A program made the position numbers and the translations under genes. From NCBI GenBank assembly GCA_963576475.1, contig OY754978.1, positions 3,583,364 through 3,647,363 on the forward strand: a stretch of 64,000 nt of DNA. The letters are read 5' to 3'. The notes below the pieces were generated by a model. The model made no database searches and was not told the origin of the DNA. It worked only from the letters and a program-made list of their open reading frames with translations. The stretch comes from Molanna angustata (lineage: Eukaryota > Arthropoda > Insecta > Trichoptera > Molannidae). Below are positions 47,261-59,076 of the stretch, piece after piece. The stretch's first letter is position 1; each line of letters begins with the position of its first letter.

Positions 47261-48432
47261 CCGATAAAGGTGCTCAATTATAATTACAATCTGCATATAC
47301 ATACATATGTATAATTAGTACTTTCTTAAATAATATGTCTATGGCCAAGTTTACGAGGTTCAAGATAATCTTTGAAAAAATCAATAAGTAGGTACCCAAA
47401 ACTAGCCAAAATAATTGTTTAACAAAACACAACCGCTGCGTGTTAATGGAAACAAGTGAATTTGGCCGATATGGCGTCTTTCATAGGTTCCATATTCCCA
47501 GTGCTGGACGACTATATCAAGGGGTAGTCTTTACCAAAAATCCAGTAATCATACCACCGCGGCTAGTAATTTATTCAGTAAATTGCGTTTTGATGTAATC
47601 TCGGAACACTTCCCGTGGTATATAAACACAGGGATGGAATTGGTAATTTAGAAATATTTTTTTTTAATTTGAAGCAGACCGTCCAACTTTTCATAATTTG
47701 TTTATTTATTTTGATTTAAAGGGAAACATGCAGCAATTTACAAATTACAACAGACAACAATGAATGTTAAATATTTGCCAAAATAGTTCCTTCATCATTA
47801 CATTACATTATACGCAATATAAAAATAAAATTACTAAAAAAATGTAAATATTACGTAGACTAAGTTTGAAATTAAGATATAAGAAATTGAAATAAAATAT
47901 AAAATACAAAAAAAAACAACAAAGACCAAAAAACGAATAATTAAAAATAAAAAACATACAAATGATGCAGGGATATGTAGGAATTGGGGGTAGTGGGGAG
48001 GGATAAAGGAGTTAGGTATTCTATGCCTCTAATCACTGCGTCATTGCCGATATACTCCTGCTTCTATCATTATTATTCTATCAACTGATTAATATACAAT
48101 ATAAACCTTTCAATGTTATTTATTATGGCATCACTTCATTTGGAAATATTTGTCTCATCTATGTACATCATAAAGTCCATTAACACATAGGTACGAATTT
48201 TACACAATACTACTACACGTAATTACAATGGGGTGGTGTGGTTCAATAAATTTGAAACAAATGTAATACTGATAACCGAATTCAATAATTAAATAAATAA
48301 ACATTTCAAATAGTAAGTAATTCTAATAAAGTTCACATCATTTTGAATAACAATAAAAGTATAAATTATTTCATTACTTTTTAATTATATAAATTATTTC
48401 ATTACTTTTAAATTATATAAATTATTTAAGTA
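47261..48432. other. Gene-free AT-rich stretch, possible LINE 3' end
   Basis: 47695-48060 begins with ttgtttatttattttgattt and runs into A-rich sequence and a ggggtagtggggagggataa patch. It resembles a minus-strand LINE 3' UTR but lacks coding support. A 25-bp doublet (tataaattatttcattactt) occurs at 48361-48430. Confidence 0.35.
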
Positions 48433-48617
48433 GAACAAACACGCCGTACATAGCACCTAATACACAACACACACACACACATATACATTGTGATATAACA
48501 TTCAGAATACAATCTCAGCATGATACTAGTTGATAATCTTTGATAAAAAAAATAACCTTAAATATTACGAATTTATAACTTCCTACTATATCCCCTTGGG
48601 GTAGTGAGGAGTAAAAT
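48433..48617 (-). repeat. Dispersed repeat D, partial copy, reversed
   Basis: aacaaacacgccgtacatag, atctcagcatgatactagtt and atccccttggggtagtgagg are reverse complements of the D modules at 22877-23060. Confidence 0.75.
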
Positions 48618-49317
48618 GTTTGTATTAACATTATTTTAAATTATATTTTTCTTATTTCATTATTTTAATTGTTATGATGTATTTCGGTTATTTTTTGTAA
48701 TAACAAAAAAATAATTAATTCGTGCAATTTCTAAATCCGGCTCTGTATGGGGTTAGTGATTGAATATGTACTATTTTTATTGTTCCACTATTATTTTCGT
48801 GTCCACCACAACATAATGGTGGGTGGTGCACCCACTAGAGGTGTCTCCCTGTACAGCTACACACTATACAACCAGCTCTAGGGGCGGTCCTGTATAACAC
48901 GCAATAACTTTCACCCATACTGTCGAAGTTCAAAGTCAAACTGTGTGATATGATAACATCAAACGTTTGCCAAATACTGTTTTTTAGTCACCACTTCAAC
49001 TACTGTGGAGAGGTGTAATAATTTTGTAATTTTCAAGATGAAGTGAGATGTGTTTTTATAACAATTAAAATTAAATCTACTTTTCTCCATAATATGAACT
49101 TTACCTATGCCACTCACACTCCTTCGTGCGCGTAGTTTGCTAAAAAATTGGGTCCGAATTTTTTTACTTCACGTATTAATAATACACAGGTTAACACTTA
49201 ATATTTTCGTCTATAGATTCTTATAGTTTTACTGCAGATTTTTGTCACGTTAATTAAAGTAAGAATTATATAGTCATATTAATTAATATCTCATAGCTAT
49301 AAATTCCTAGACAATAT
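48618..49317. other. Gene-free stretch
   Basis: Nothing recognised. Moderately GC-rich at 48800-48900 (gtgcacccactagaggtgtc). Confidence 0.35.
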
Positions 49318-49693
49318 CATAGAAGACTGTAAGTGCAGTACGATAACAGTATCCAAAAGTGTTAAATACTTGGGCATCATGATAGATGACAAATTTAATT
49401 GGCTCCCGCAGATTCAAAAAATATGTATTAAACTCAGAGCAATATTAGCGAAAATGTATATTATCAAAAATTTTGTCCCTTATGAAACCCTCAAAAGTTG
49501 CTATGGTAGAGCCTATAATTTTATATTGCATTGTTGTATGGGGAAATACATCTAAAACTTATATAATGCAAATTGAAAATCTACAAAAACGCATAGTTAA
49601 ATGTATGTTACCTAAAAATAGAGTCAATCTAATTAAAAAAGAGGGCAATTTTTTTTCTCCGAAACAAAACTCATGACAGCCACCCAATTATAT
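49318..49693 (+). mobile_element. CR1-like LINE, left part of a split copy
   Basis: Decayed RT tail: KYLGIMIDDKFNWLPQIQKI, then IILYCIVVWGNTSKTYIMQI and ENLQKRIVKCMLPKNRVNL, with a frameshift near 49500. It stops at the (ctt)n tail of RTE-B. A matching C-terminal end appears at 56285-56880, beyond the two RTE elements. Confidence 0.75.
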
Positions 49694-52640
49694 CTTCTTC
49701 TTCTTCGTTTCCTCAATGCTGAGGGTCGCGATCTATGGGGCCGCCAATGGACAGAACTAATCGCCTCCAGTCCTCTCTGCCCTCCGCAGCTCGCACCGCC
49801 GAATAAAGGTCGTTCCCAGTCGTCTCCTTAATTTGGTCACACCATCGCGCAGGAGATCTGCCTCTACTTCTTTTGCCTGGTACACTTCCTGTGATAATAC
49901 TTTTTTCCAGGTTACCTGGCTCTCTCCTGGCGATGTAACCATAGAAGCTTAATACCCGGCGGCTGCATACTGTAGACAATCTTTCTTTTATCTTGAGCTC
50001 TTTAAGGACCGAGTCATTTGTTCTTCTTGCAGTCCACGGAATCCTCAACATGCGACGCCAACACCACATTTCAAATGCGTCAATCCTGTCACGATCACGG
50101 GACTTTATTGTCCAGGTTTCGGCTGCATATAGGGATATTGGGAAGATAAGGGTTCTGATGATTTTAATTTTGGTGGAGTTGGAAATATCTCAATCTTTCC
50201 AGATCTTATTCAGACGTGTAAAAGCATTTTTAGCAATGGCTATTCGTCTTTTTATTTCCTTCTCACACCCACCCTCGGCACTGATTTGAGAACCTAGGTA
50301 TACAAAGTCCTTAACAGTTTCCAGACCTTGCAGTCTTCCCGAAAGCTGTAAGAGATTTGCCCTGTCAATAATCATGAGTTTGGTTTTGCTTCTATCGATC
50401 AGTTCTGTCATGTCTGCTTCATTTTCTGTCAGTAGTGTGGTGTCATCTGCAAATCGAAGGTAGCTTATTATTTGACCACCAACTTTGATGCCTTTCTCCC
50501 AGTTTTCTAGTGCCCGTCTCATAATTTGCTCGCCATACAAATTGAACAGGATGGGGGACAGAACACATCCCTGGCGGACTCCTCTTTGTGTGGCGAAGGT
50601 ACTGGACAAAATGTTATCCATTCTGACTCTGGCTGTATTGTCTAAATATAGGTTTCGAATGATGGAGGTAAGGTGTTGCGGTATCCCCATTTCTGTGAGT
50701 GTCTCCCATAAGCGATCCCACTTCACACAATCAAAGGCCTTCTTGTAATCGATGAAGCACATAATGGCGGGAGTGTTGAATTCGCGACATTTTTCGATAA
50801 TTTGTCTGATATTCAGAATTTGCTCTCTCGTGCCTTTACCCTTTACAAATCCAGCCTGTTCAACAGGAATTTGTCGGATGTAATAGTGTTGTAAGCGTTC
50901 CTTGAGTATGTGTAAAATTATTTTGCTTGCGTGAGATATTAGTGAGATCGTTCTGTAATTATCACATTTTCTGGTGGAACCTTTTTTATGTATTGGTATA
51001 AACGTGGATTCAGTCCATTCTTTGGGCCATACGCCATTTAGCCATATACATATTTTGTTGCAAATGTCAAGAAGTAGTAAGTCACCCTTGGGCCCCAGTA
51101 TCTTCAGTACTTCTGCTGAGATCTCGTCTACTCCGGGAGCTTTATTATTTTTAAGCTTCTTTAAAGCAGCCCTTACCTCACTCAACATAATGTCTGGTTC
51201 CCTCTCACTGTCCACTATGTCCCATTTTTCACATGACGGGCTTGCAGCATCTTTGTATAGATTCTGGCAGTAGGATTTCCATATTTCTGTTACTTTGTCC
51301 AATTCACTTATGAGGTTACCTTTTTCATCTTCAATGGCCCATGATTTGCACTTGAACTCTCTGGCCAAATATTTTATTTTTTGGTGTAATTCTTTAGTTT
51401 CAGCCCTTTGTGCATGGTTTTCGACTTCCTTACATATGTCAGTCAGATGTTTATTCTTATTTCTACGACAGAGACGCTGTATTTGCGAAGAAAGATTTTC
51501 ATATTTGTCAGAGTTAACACTAGTATTTATTCCTTGTTTCCTCAACTGCTGTCTTTCAGAAATCAGTTTCCATGACTCATCCGAGATCCAGAGCTTACGT
51601 CTTCTGTTAGGATTATTTGATGCGGTCTCTTGGGTTTCCTTAATACTTTGTAATGTTATCTTCTTGAGATTATTCCAGGATACTTCTGCATCTGTATTAG
51701 GATTTGGATTAATTGGTTCCAGGGCCGTACGAAGTTTATTCTCTAGTTCATTTAGAGAGACCTTAGGAAGTCTGATTCTTTTTTGTGCTTTGGTCCTTTG
51801 AATGGAATTTAGTTTAAGTTTGACATTGACAGCAAGTAGTTGATGATCTGAACCACAGTCTGCACCGGGAAGTGTCTTTGCATTCGTTATAGATGATCTC
51901 CATATTTCTGAGATCAGTATATAGTCTATTTGATTTTTATACCTGTTGCCAGGTGAGATCCACGTGTAAAGCCTTCTCCGATGTTGTTTAAAGCATGTGT
52001 TGGTTATTGTTAATCGATTTTCTGTGCAAAATTGCAGTAACCTTTCACCTCGGTCGTTTCTCACGCCCAGACCATATTTACCCACAATTTTCCTTAAATA
52101 TTTATCACCCGTCGTATCACCAATCTTCGCATTCATGTCACCTATGATCATTGAGAGTTCTCGGTTAGGGAGTTCCTTGTATGCTTTACCCAGCGCCGCA
52201 TTTTTCGCACTCTTCTTTTTCTTCGTCATTAGCTGTAGGTGTTGGAGCATAGACCTGTATTATGTTCAATCTATACGGCGTTCTGTTAAGTTTGATGCAA
52301 ATTATTCTGTCATTTACTGGATTGTAGCCTACCACTATGTTATTGACCTTTTTTGGGATTATAAAGGCTACGCCATTTTTGCTCTCGGACTCATGTCCTG
52401 AGTGATAGATAGTATTGCCATTATCAGTACTAAAATGTCCCGATCCAGTCCAATGTGTCTCGCATATACCAAGCACTTCGAGATTCAATCTTTCCATTTC
52501 CTTCTCCACAATGTTCACCTTTCCTGGTTGCTGCACAAAACCTCGGATATTCCATGTTCCGATCCTTTTTGGTTTTCTGATTGTTTGGTATATATAATTA
52601 TAATTACAGAAATAATAATTACAGATAAATATACCCAAAT
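49694..52640 (-). mobile_element. RTE family B element, nearly complete
   Basis: Minus-strand non-LTR retrotransposon with an endonuclease then RT in one polyprotein and a (GAA)n 3' tail at 49694-49707. The endonuclease starts RIGTWNIRG (52570), followed by the catalytic-type GICETHWTGSG. Defects visible: a frameshift near 52200-52250 inside the endonuclease, a probable small in-frame loss after ELIDR in the RT, and one in-frame TGA at about 50192, where related copies would have a sense codon. After it the frame continues without stops to 49713. The 5' boundary is approximate. Confidence 0.88.
50190..52250 (-). pseudogene. RTE-B endonuclease/reverse transcriptase, main open segment
   Basis: Uninterrupted 686-codon frame. 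Residues 37-44 GDMNAKIG and 134-139 SDHQLL are apurinic-endonuclease-like motifs (the N-terminal part lies in another frame at 52186-52638). RT core: 369-375 NKAPGVD, 418-436 region with PIHKKG and NYRTISL, 499-507 FIDYKKAFD, 556-566 RGVRQGCVLSP, 600-603 FADD (the catalytic box, F replacing the usual Y). The enzyme nicks target DNA and reverse-transcribes its own RNA at the site. ELIDR runs directly into SKTKLMIIDR, suggesting a short in-frame deletion in the thumb region. Stops at TGA after KIWKD; the tail resumes in the same frame. Probably inactive. Confidence 0.88.
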
Positions 52641-52710
52641 ATATAATTATTACAGATTAATATTACTAAACTACTATAAAAATACCATACCATACCATCA
52701 CGCCATTTCC

Positions 52711-53451
52711 CTATTTGGGGTAGGCAGAGAGAACCGAACGCCAGACTCCTCTCTCTTGACACACATTTCTCGCTTCATTCACGTCCATACATCGTCTCAT
52801 ACACGCTCTTCTATTATTCTTACTTCTAACATCTCCATCTTTCAAAATCCCATTTATGTGATCGTGCCAACTCTTTCTTGGCCGACCTCTACTTTTCATT
52901 CCTCTTTTATCAGCCTTGTATACTTTTTTTGTCAGACGGTCATCACTCATTCTTTCTATGTGGCCGAACCACCTTAGGGCATTTATTTTCATCTTACTTA
53001 CGATATTTCTTTCAATCATACATTCTCGTCTAATATCCTCATTTCTTATTCTATCATACATCGTTTTACCACACATTCGGCTTAGTGACCTCATTTCAAC
53101 CGCGTTAATTCTACTTTCATGCGTCTTCTGCCATGTCCATGTCTCACTAGCATACATTAGAGTCGGTGCGACGATACCATTGTGTACCGCGAGCTTTGCT
53201 TGCCTCGAAATAATTGGGTCAGCCATTACCGGTCTTAATGCACCATTCACTCTATTACCTGCCGTTACTCTCCTTTCAATATCTTTTTCCAATCTTCCAT
53301 CACGCTGAAACATGCTTCCTAAGTATAAATATTCATCCACTTGTTCTAATTGTACATTCTCCACTCGTATCTCGCATTTTGTTTGTCTTTCGCTCTTCTC
53401 AAATACCATCACTTTAGATTTAGTTGCATTCATTCTCAATCCATTTTGCAT
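52711..53451 (-). pseudogene. RTE-A post-RT C-terminal region
   Basis: 246-codon intact frame: QNGLRMNATKSKVMVFEKSE, EQVDEYLYLGSMFQRDGRLE, TWTWQKTHESRINAVEMRS, RWFGHIERMSDDRLTKKVY, SRGRPRKSWHDHINGI, ending ERGVWRSVLSAYPK. Conserved among all family-A copies in the window, which allows their alignment. Confidence 0.88.
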
Positions 53452-53465
53452 GCATCCATCGAATA

Positions 53466-54107
53466 CTATATTTTAACCAAACATTCCAAGTCTTCCACGC
53501 TTTCAGCCATTAATACTTTGTCATCCGCATACATTAGATCACATACAGTCACACCTTCCAGTTTCAGCCCAATGTTCTCATTCTTTAATGCTCTCACACA
53601 GTAGTCAATGTATAGATTAAAGAGCCACGGTGATAGTACGCACCCTTGCTTCACTCCCATATTAATGGAGAACCATCCTGTGAGAGAGTTTTCAATTGTC
53701 ACACAGGCTGGGCTTTCCTCATATAGAGATGATATTGCCCCTATCAGCCTGCTACCCGCTCCATACACTGATAGCACGTTCCAGAGTTTTTCACGGTCTA
53801 CTTTGTCATAGGCCTTTTCCAGGTCTATGAAAGCGCAGAAAAGCTTCTGGTTTTTTGCCAGAACCTTTTCAGTCGCCATTCGAAGGGAAAAAATTTGGTC
53901 GGTGCATCCTCTACCTCCAACAAACGCTCCTTGTGCATCCCATACCTTGCTTGCTGTAGCCTTTCTCAACTTTTGATCTAGTATCCTAGCATACAATTTT
54001 CCAACTGAACTCAGCAGACTGATAGCTCGGTAGTTCTTGCAGTCTAATTTTGACCCTTTTTTAAAGAGGGGCACAATCACTGCGTTTCTCCAATCTGACG
54101 GAGTCAT
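53466..54107 (-). pseudogene. RTE-A reverse transcriptase core
   Basis: 213-codon frame with RT motifs in order: 6-14 WRNAVIVPL, 25-31 NYRAISL, 93-105 FIDLEKAYDKVDR, 149-160 NMGVKQGCVLSP, 193-196 YADD (intact catalytic box). The segment normally preceding WRNAVIVPL, with KAPGxD, is missing. Ends LECLVKI at a frameshift into the next piece. Confidence 0.85.
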
Positions 54108-55443
54108 GTCCTGCCTCTCTGACCTCTTCTATTGAAATTTTCTCGCTGTCATTCTCACATTCATTTATCGGTATTCTGTTCAGACTTTCGCACTGTGTAC
54201 TTTCATATAACTCATCAAAATATTCCTTCCATCTTTCCTTGACTTTTTCCTCGTCTATAACCATACATCCATCTTCATCATGTATACATTTTGATCCTCG
54301 CACTACTCCTTGTTTTCGTCGATTTACTCTTTTCCAGAACATTTTTGTGTTCCCAGAAAAATCATTCACAATTTTCACGCTTTCCTTTTCTCTCAATGCA
54401 TTCTTTTCTTCTTTAACTGTTACTTTTGTTTTCCTCTTGCACTCATTATATATATTTTTAGCTCTCTCTTCCTTCTCGTTTCCAGATCCTTTATTTGCCA
54501 GCCATTCCTTCAACGCTTTCCGTTTTTCTTCCACTACTTTCTTTATTCTTTCATTCCACCAGGCATCTCCTTTCATTCGACCTCTTTTTGCTTCGCCACA
54601 CACACTTTTAGCCACACTGAGTACAGTGTTTTTGAGTATACTCCATATGTCCCTAATATCCATCTCTGTCACTGCGTGGGGACTTAAAGCACACCCGATC
54701 TTTCTTTCAAATTCTTGTCTAACACTTTCCTCTTGCAGCTTCTCTACTTTGATACGCGGTGGCAGGCTTCCACGATTGGTTTTAGAGCGCCAACCAGTGA
54801 ACAGGCGTATTTTTGTGACAACCAAAAAATGGTCTGTCTCTAGCTCGGCACCTCTGTAGACCCTCGTATCAACTGTCACTTTTCTCAAAGCAGAGTCCAC
54901 ACATACAAAATCTATCATGGATCTTTCATTTTCTCTTTCCCATGTATACATATGGATCCTTTTGTGGTCAAAAACTGTGTTTGACACAAAAAGGTCCATT
55001 TCCACACATACATCTAACAATCTTTTACCGTTATCGTTCACTCTGCTGTCACCGTAAGGTCCGAGAGTTGATTCGAAATCTTTCCTCGTGATTCCTACCC
55101 AGCCATTCAAATCGCCTGCCAGAATCATTTTTTCATTGTCTTTTTTCTTGTTCATTTCCTCTCTTACACTTGCCCAAAACTCATCTTTTTCATTCTCCAA
55201 GCTAGAGTTCACAGGTGCGTATCCTATAAGCAGAAATACCCCCGTAATTCCCATCTTAAATCTAATCCACATGAGTCTTGAGCTTACTAGCTTATACTCT
55301 TTCATACACTCTACCATTCTCTCATCTAAAACCGCCCCTACTCCCTCGCATGCAAAATTATCTTCATTTAAGCCCGACCATAGTTCAATTCTTCCATCGT
55401 GTCTTTCGTTCATGCCACTACCTTTTCTTTTCGTTTCGGTCAA
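54061..55443 (-). pseudogene. RTE-A endonuclease and linker
   Basis: 460-codon frame. Residues 2-4 TET(K) form the end of the LCLTETK metal-site motif, 110-117 GDLNGWVG the central GDxN motif, 177-182 IDFVCV, 203-208 TDHFLV the catalytic SDH-type box (here TDH). Residues 220-440 are a basic linker leading to KERWKEYFDELYE and ISIEEVREA, where the RT domain should start, but the frame breaks there. The function in an intact copy would be target-site nicking. Confidence 0.85.
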
Positions 55444-56284
55444 GCAAAGTATATCTAATTCTTCTTTCTCATCACATCACACAGTTCATTCATCTTTCTT
55501 TCCATTCCTCCTCTCACATTCCATACACCAAATCTGCATTCGGTCCTCCTCTTATCGCCTCCCCCGTGGACTTGGGTATAATGGATGGCGGGTCGCATTG
55601 CTAACTTTGGTAAGTCCTGGGGTTTACTTATACTAACACTTTTGATACTTATACATACATCACACTTTTGCATACATTACCTACACACAAATACACACAT
55701 TTATAACTAGGAAACTTATAACTAGGAAACATTTATAACTACACACAAATATAGAAACATTACCTAAAAAATACTTATCGCACTATACCTACTATATCTT
55801 AACAACTATACACTTATGAAAATCACTTAAATTCCGGCACAACATTAGTCTTAATCACTTAAACCACTTAAATCTAGGCGCAGTTCAAATAAAATTGGTC
55901 AGATTCTTATAATTACCTACACTTTGTGTCTATTATTACAGGTGTTTTCCACTATGCGTAACAAGTCATAAGTATTTCTCGGTGAACATTCTTCATAGTA
56001 CCACATTCTCGGTGCACTTGTACTCGTGAATCCAGATGGTCTTCGACATAACAGGAGTTGCACATTTCTCACAGATTTCGGTTGTTGACACTTTATTGCA
56101 CTTGGGTATAGGTATAGCTGGTCTGCCAAAGAAAGGCACTGCCTGTCGTAAAAGACCCTATAAGGGTCTCGGCCGTTGGAGTATCGTAAACTGGGGTTTC
56201 ACCGTCCCATCCTGCATGTGTCGCTTAGCTTAGATCTTAGGTCCTATTGTCATAAGCGGCCGCCTGCTTTCACTTAATAAACTA

Positions 56285-56880
56285 ATAAACTCTACCTACT
56301 AATATTACATAATATATTACAGCTCAAAGTGTAATATATTATGTAAACTATAAAAATGGTCATAAAATACCTGTTAAAAATAAGTACAACACTAGGCAAG
56401 TAGCATCCGGTAAATATATCGTACCTAGAGTTAATAACTATTACGGAGAACGTATACGTTACAATTTCTATACCAACTATATTTAACAATTTGCCATCGG
56501 ACATAATTGGATTGAATTCTTATTACAAAACCAAACAAGCATGCAAAAAAAAATATTTTAAACAAATATGTAGTGCCAATAATTTTAACTTACTTTTTAT
56601 TTTTATTTTTATTACAGTATTAAATCTGGTTATAACACACACATTATTTTACAGTGCTCCATATTTATATATATATTCTATGCATATGCTGTGGTTTCAT
56701 TTATGTCTCTATTTTTATATTGTTTTACATTTTTGCATTGTTTCCTTTTAAATTGTTAGTTGATTAATTTGTTATTTTGTTTATATAGAAACCCACTGAT
56801 AACCTAGTATGGTCAGTGGGATCTTTGGCTATATTATTTTACATGTATATTATATTCTGTTGAAATAAATAAAAAAAATA
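56285..56880 (+). mobile_element. CR1-like LINE, right part of the split copy
   Basis: IPTIFNNLPSDIIGLNSYYK then TKQACKKKYFKQICSANNF is the usual LINE C-terminal 'FNxLPxxI ... FKK' ending. The 3' UTR ends gttgaaataaataaaaaaaa near 56877. In-frame order and orientation fit the left part at 49318-49693, so RTE-B and RTE-A lie inside this LINE. Confidence 0.65.
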
Positions 56881-57629
56881 TTGCCAATTGACAGATTGTG
56901 ATATAAATGACCCCAAGAAAATCGAATTCACGTGTCCGAATTAGAGAAAGTGACCATGATATGAATGTATTATATAATAACTTGACGTCATACATATATG
57001 TAAGTAACGATTATATTATATATGTACATATATATATACTTATCTATGACATTACGCTAATGGTAAAATGATTCAAGGTGACGGACAGAAATTAAGGGGT
57101 AGGTACATTTTGAACCACCCCCGGGTAGTTCAAGTTTAATGATAATATTGTATACATACAATTATTGTATTATTATTTTTACTGTGAAAAAATATTCCGT
57201 TCTAAAAAGGTTTCTCAATACGTAATAATTCGCAATATTCGCAAGATTTATGAGGTTATTATGATGTTGTTCTGAGCAATGTCCCAAGGTGTTTTTTTTA
57301 CAAGCGAGCTACTGTCTGAGTGAGCTACAGATTATGAACTCATATTATATTCTTTAATTCCTGATAAAGACGAGAATCTGTTGAACAAAGACCAACGAGA
57401 CTTGGTAGATATTTAAAACGCAATCCCCTAGGAAGAATATATATTTCAATGTAACATATTTAAAGTGAGCTATGGTTCGTTTTGTTCCAAAAAAACGAAG
57501 GAAAGAGCTCCATATTGAAAATTGCGAAAAATTGGTAAATTTGAGTTTTTTTTTTCTAAGAACTTGCTAAACGGAAAAATATCGATTATTGATCAGATTA
57601 AAATTAATTTAGTTTATTTGATCCATCAA
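56881..57629. other. Gene-free AT-rich stretch
   Basis: Only short A/T tracts and TATA-type dinucleotide runs (56990-57040). Nothing recognised. Confidence 0.4.
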
Positions 57630-57980
57630 ACAAGAAAAAAAATTACAACACCAGTGCCGTCACGTCTAATAATAAGGCACTGTATATTCAGAATGTGTGA
57701 TGAACCACATTGCTGAACTATTTGAGATGTTATTGTTGCCTGTTGTATTTTCTATTACCCGGCTCTAACGAGACGCCTGAAAACAACGATGATATAATAG
57801 AAAAGAATGGAAGTACTATTCTAAAACGGTGCCTCGAGCGGCGCCTTACTGCCTTAAAAGTAGGTATTAACAATGCAATACAATAATGCAGACCTGTGCA
57901 TGGCTGGAATGCACTGTTGATGAAGTGATGTTATATGGATGATTTTTAATAACGCCATTCTTGTGCATTCAAAATATGAA
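57630..57980 (+). repeat. Dispersed repeat family E, copy 3
   Basis: accagtgccgtcacgtctaa, tattcagaatgtgtgatgaa, gctgaactatttgagatgtt, ctattacccggctctaacga, ttctaaaacggtgcctcgag. 57885-57975 is the reverse of 27855-27935. Confidence 0.65.
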
Positions 57981-58024
57981 ATAATGTGATTGCACAGCAC
58001 ATGTAATATAATTATCAACTTTAT

Positions 58025-58220
58025 GTATAAAACAAAAATATATATGTGAAATTTTACTGATTTTTAACTTGTGAAATTTCCTGAAATTTAACAGTAAACT
58101 TAAACAGAAATTTAATGAAATTTACATAATAAACAGAAAATTACAGATATTTTACTGAAATTTTACAGTAAATTTTACTAAAAATTTACAGCAAATTTTA
58201 CTGAAATTTTACAGTTTAAT
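58025..58220. repeat. Degenerate tandem repeat of tgaaattttacagtaaattt
   Basis: About ten loose copies of an 18-22-bp motif (actgaaattttacagtaaat). Confidence 0.8.
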
Positions 58221-58619
58221 TCACTCGTTACTCGGCTGAAACAGATTGGAAGAGAATGATCTGCCTCGGTACTCTTAGATTTTTTGAGATAGAGGTTTTA
58301 GAGTTTTTTTATCCTGGTTGTCGATGTTCTAAGTGAATGGAGTATGTAAAATAAAAAAAGAAAACAAAACATATGATCACAGAGTAACCATAGCAATTCA
58401 AGACTAGTACTGCCTCAGAACAGACGTCTAGCGAGGCAGTAAAATTTCCAAATGTGTGGAAAAATAATAATAATTATAAATACATGTTACAAATTTACGG
58501 GGTGGCCAAACTGAAAAACAAAAACAAATTTTTGGACTACCTTATTGCACATATATACCTATCAACTTTATGTATAAAACAAAAATATATATATGTTTGA
58601 TGTAATATTTTCTCTTAAT

Positions 58620-58994
58620 AAAGAAATCTTCTTCTTGGTCTTCTTGGTCACAATCCTCGGATTGGTCTGCACCAAACACTCGATCTTTCCACTTAACTCT
58701 ATCGTCCGTCAGTCTCTTCATCTCTTTGAGCTGCTACAGCGCACGTCACCGATTATCTGGTCAATATAGTTGTTTCTGGGGCGACCTCTACAGTTACCCC
58801 CATCAATCATTCCTTCGACGATGGTAAAAAGCAGGCCTGGGTGCCGGATGTTGTGGCCTATCGAAGTTGTTCTCTGTTGGGAAATTCTTTTCATAATTTG
58901 CCTTGTCTCTCCAACCCTACTTAGTACCTCGTCGTTGCTGATGTCCTGATGTGTTCTGACTGCAGTGAACTTTAGCCATGTGTCTGTAGCATAA
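58620..58994 (-). mobile_element. RTE-like LINE, C-terminal fragment
   Basis: The minus strand reads TWLKFTAVRTHQDISNDEVL then SRVGETRQIMKRISQQRTTS and later NCRGRPRNNYIDQIIGDVR-like residues: the RTE post-RT tail. The 3' end has a (gaa)-type tail at 58620-58632. Its 5' side is cut by Helitron copy 3 at 58995. Confidence 0.75.
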
Positions 58995-59035
58995 TCTAAA
59001 GTAATAAAGCAATCAATATGTTAGTGTGTGTTTGT

Positions 59036-59076
<41 letters not shown>

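Larger units (their letters stand above)
52683..56270 (-). mobile_element. RTE family A element, nearly full length, degenerate
   Basis: Minus-strand element. A putative 5' UTR spans 55680-56270 (starts ggcggccgcttatgac; the boundary is judged only by composition). The endonuclease begins CRFGVWNVRGGMERKM near 55550. ORF pieces follow in order: 55455-55673, 54061-55443, 53466-54107, 52711-53451. The 3' end has cgtgatgg and a (TGGTA)n tail at 52683-52700. Defects: one-base shift after DVMRKK, loss of roughly 50 codons between ISIEEVREA and MTPSDWRNAV, and a shift after LECLVKI. Other copies of the family lie at 13.5, 14.0 and 19.1 kb. Confidence 0.88.

Noticed and set aside
52402..55636. Plus-strand ORFs of 100-200 codons
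   Set aside because: Shadows of the minus-strand RTE-A and RTE-B reading frames.
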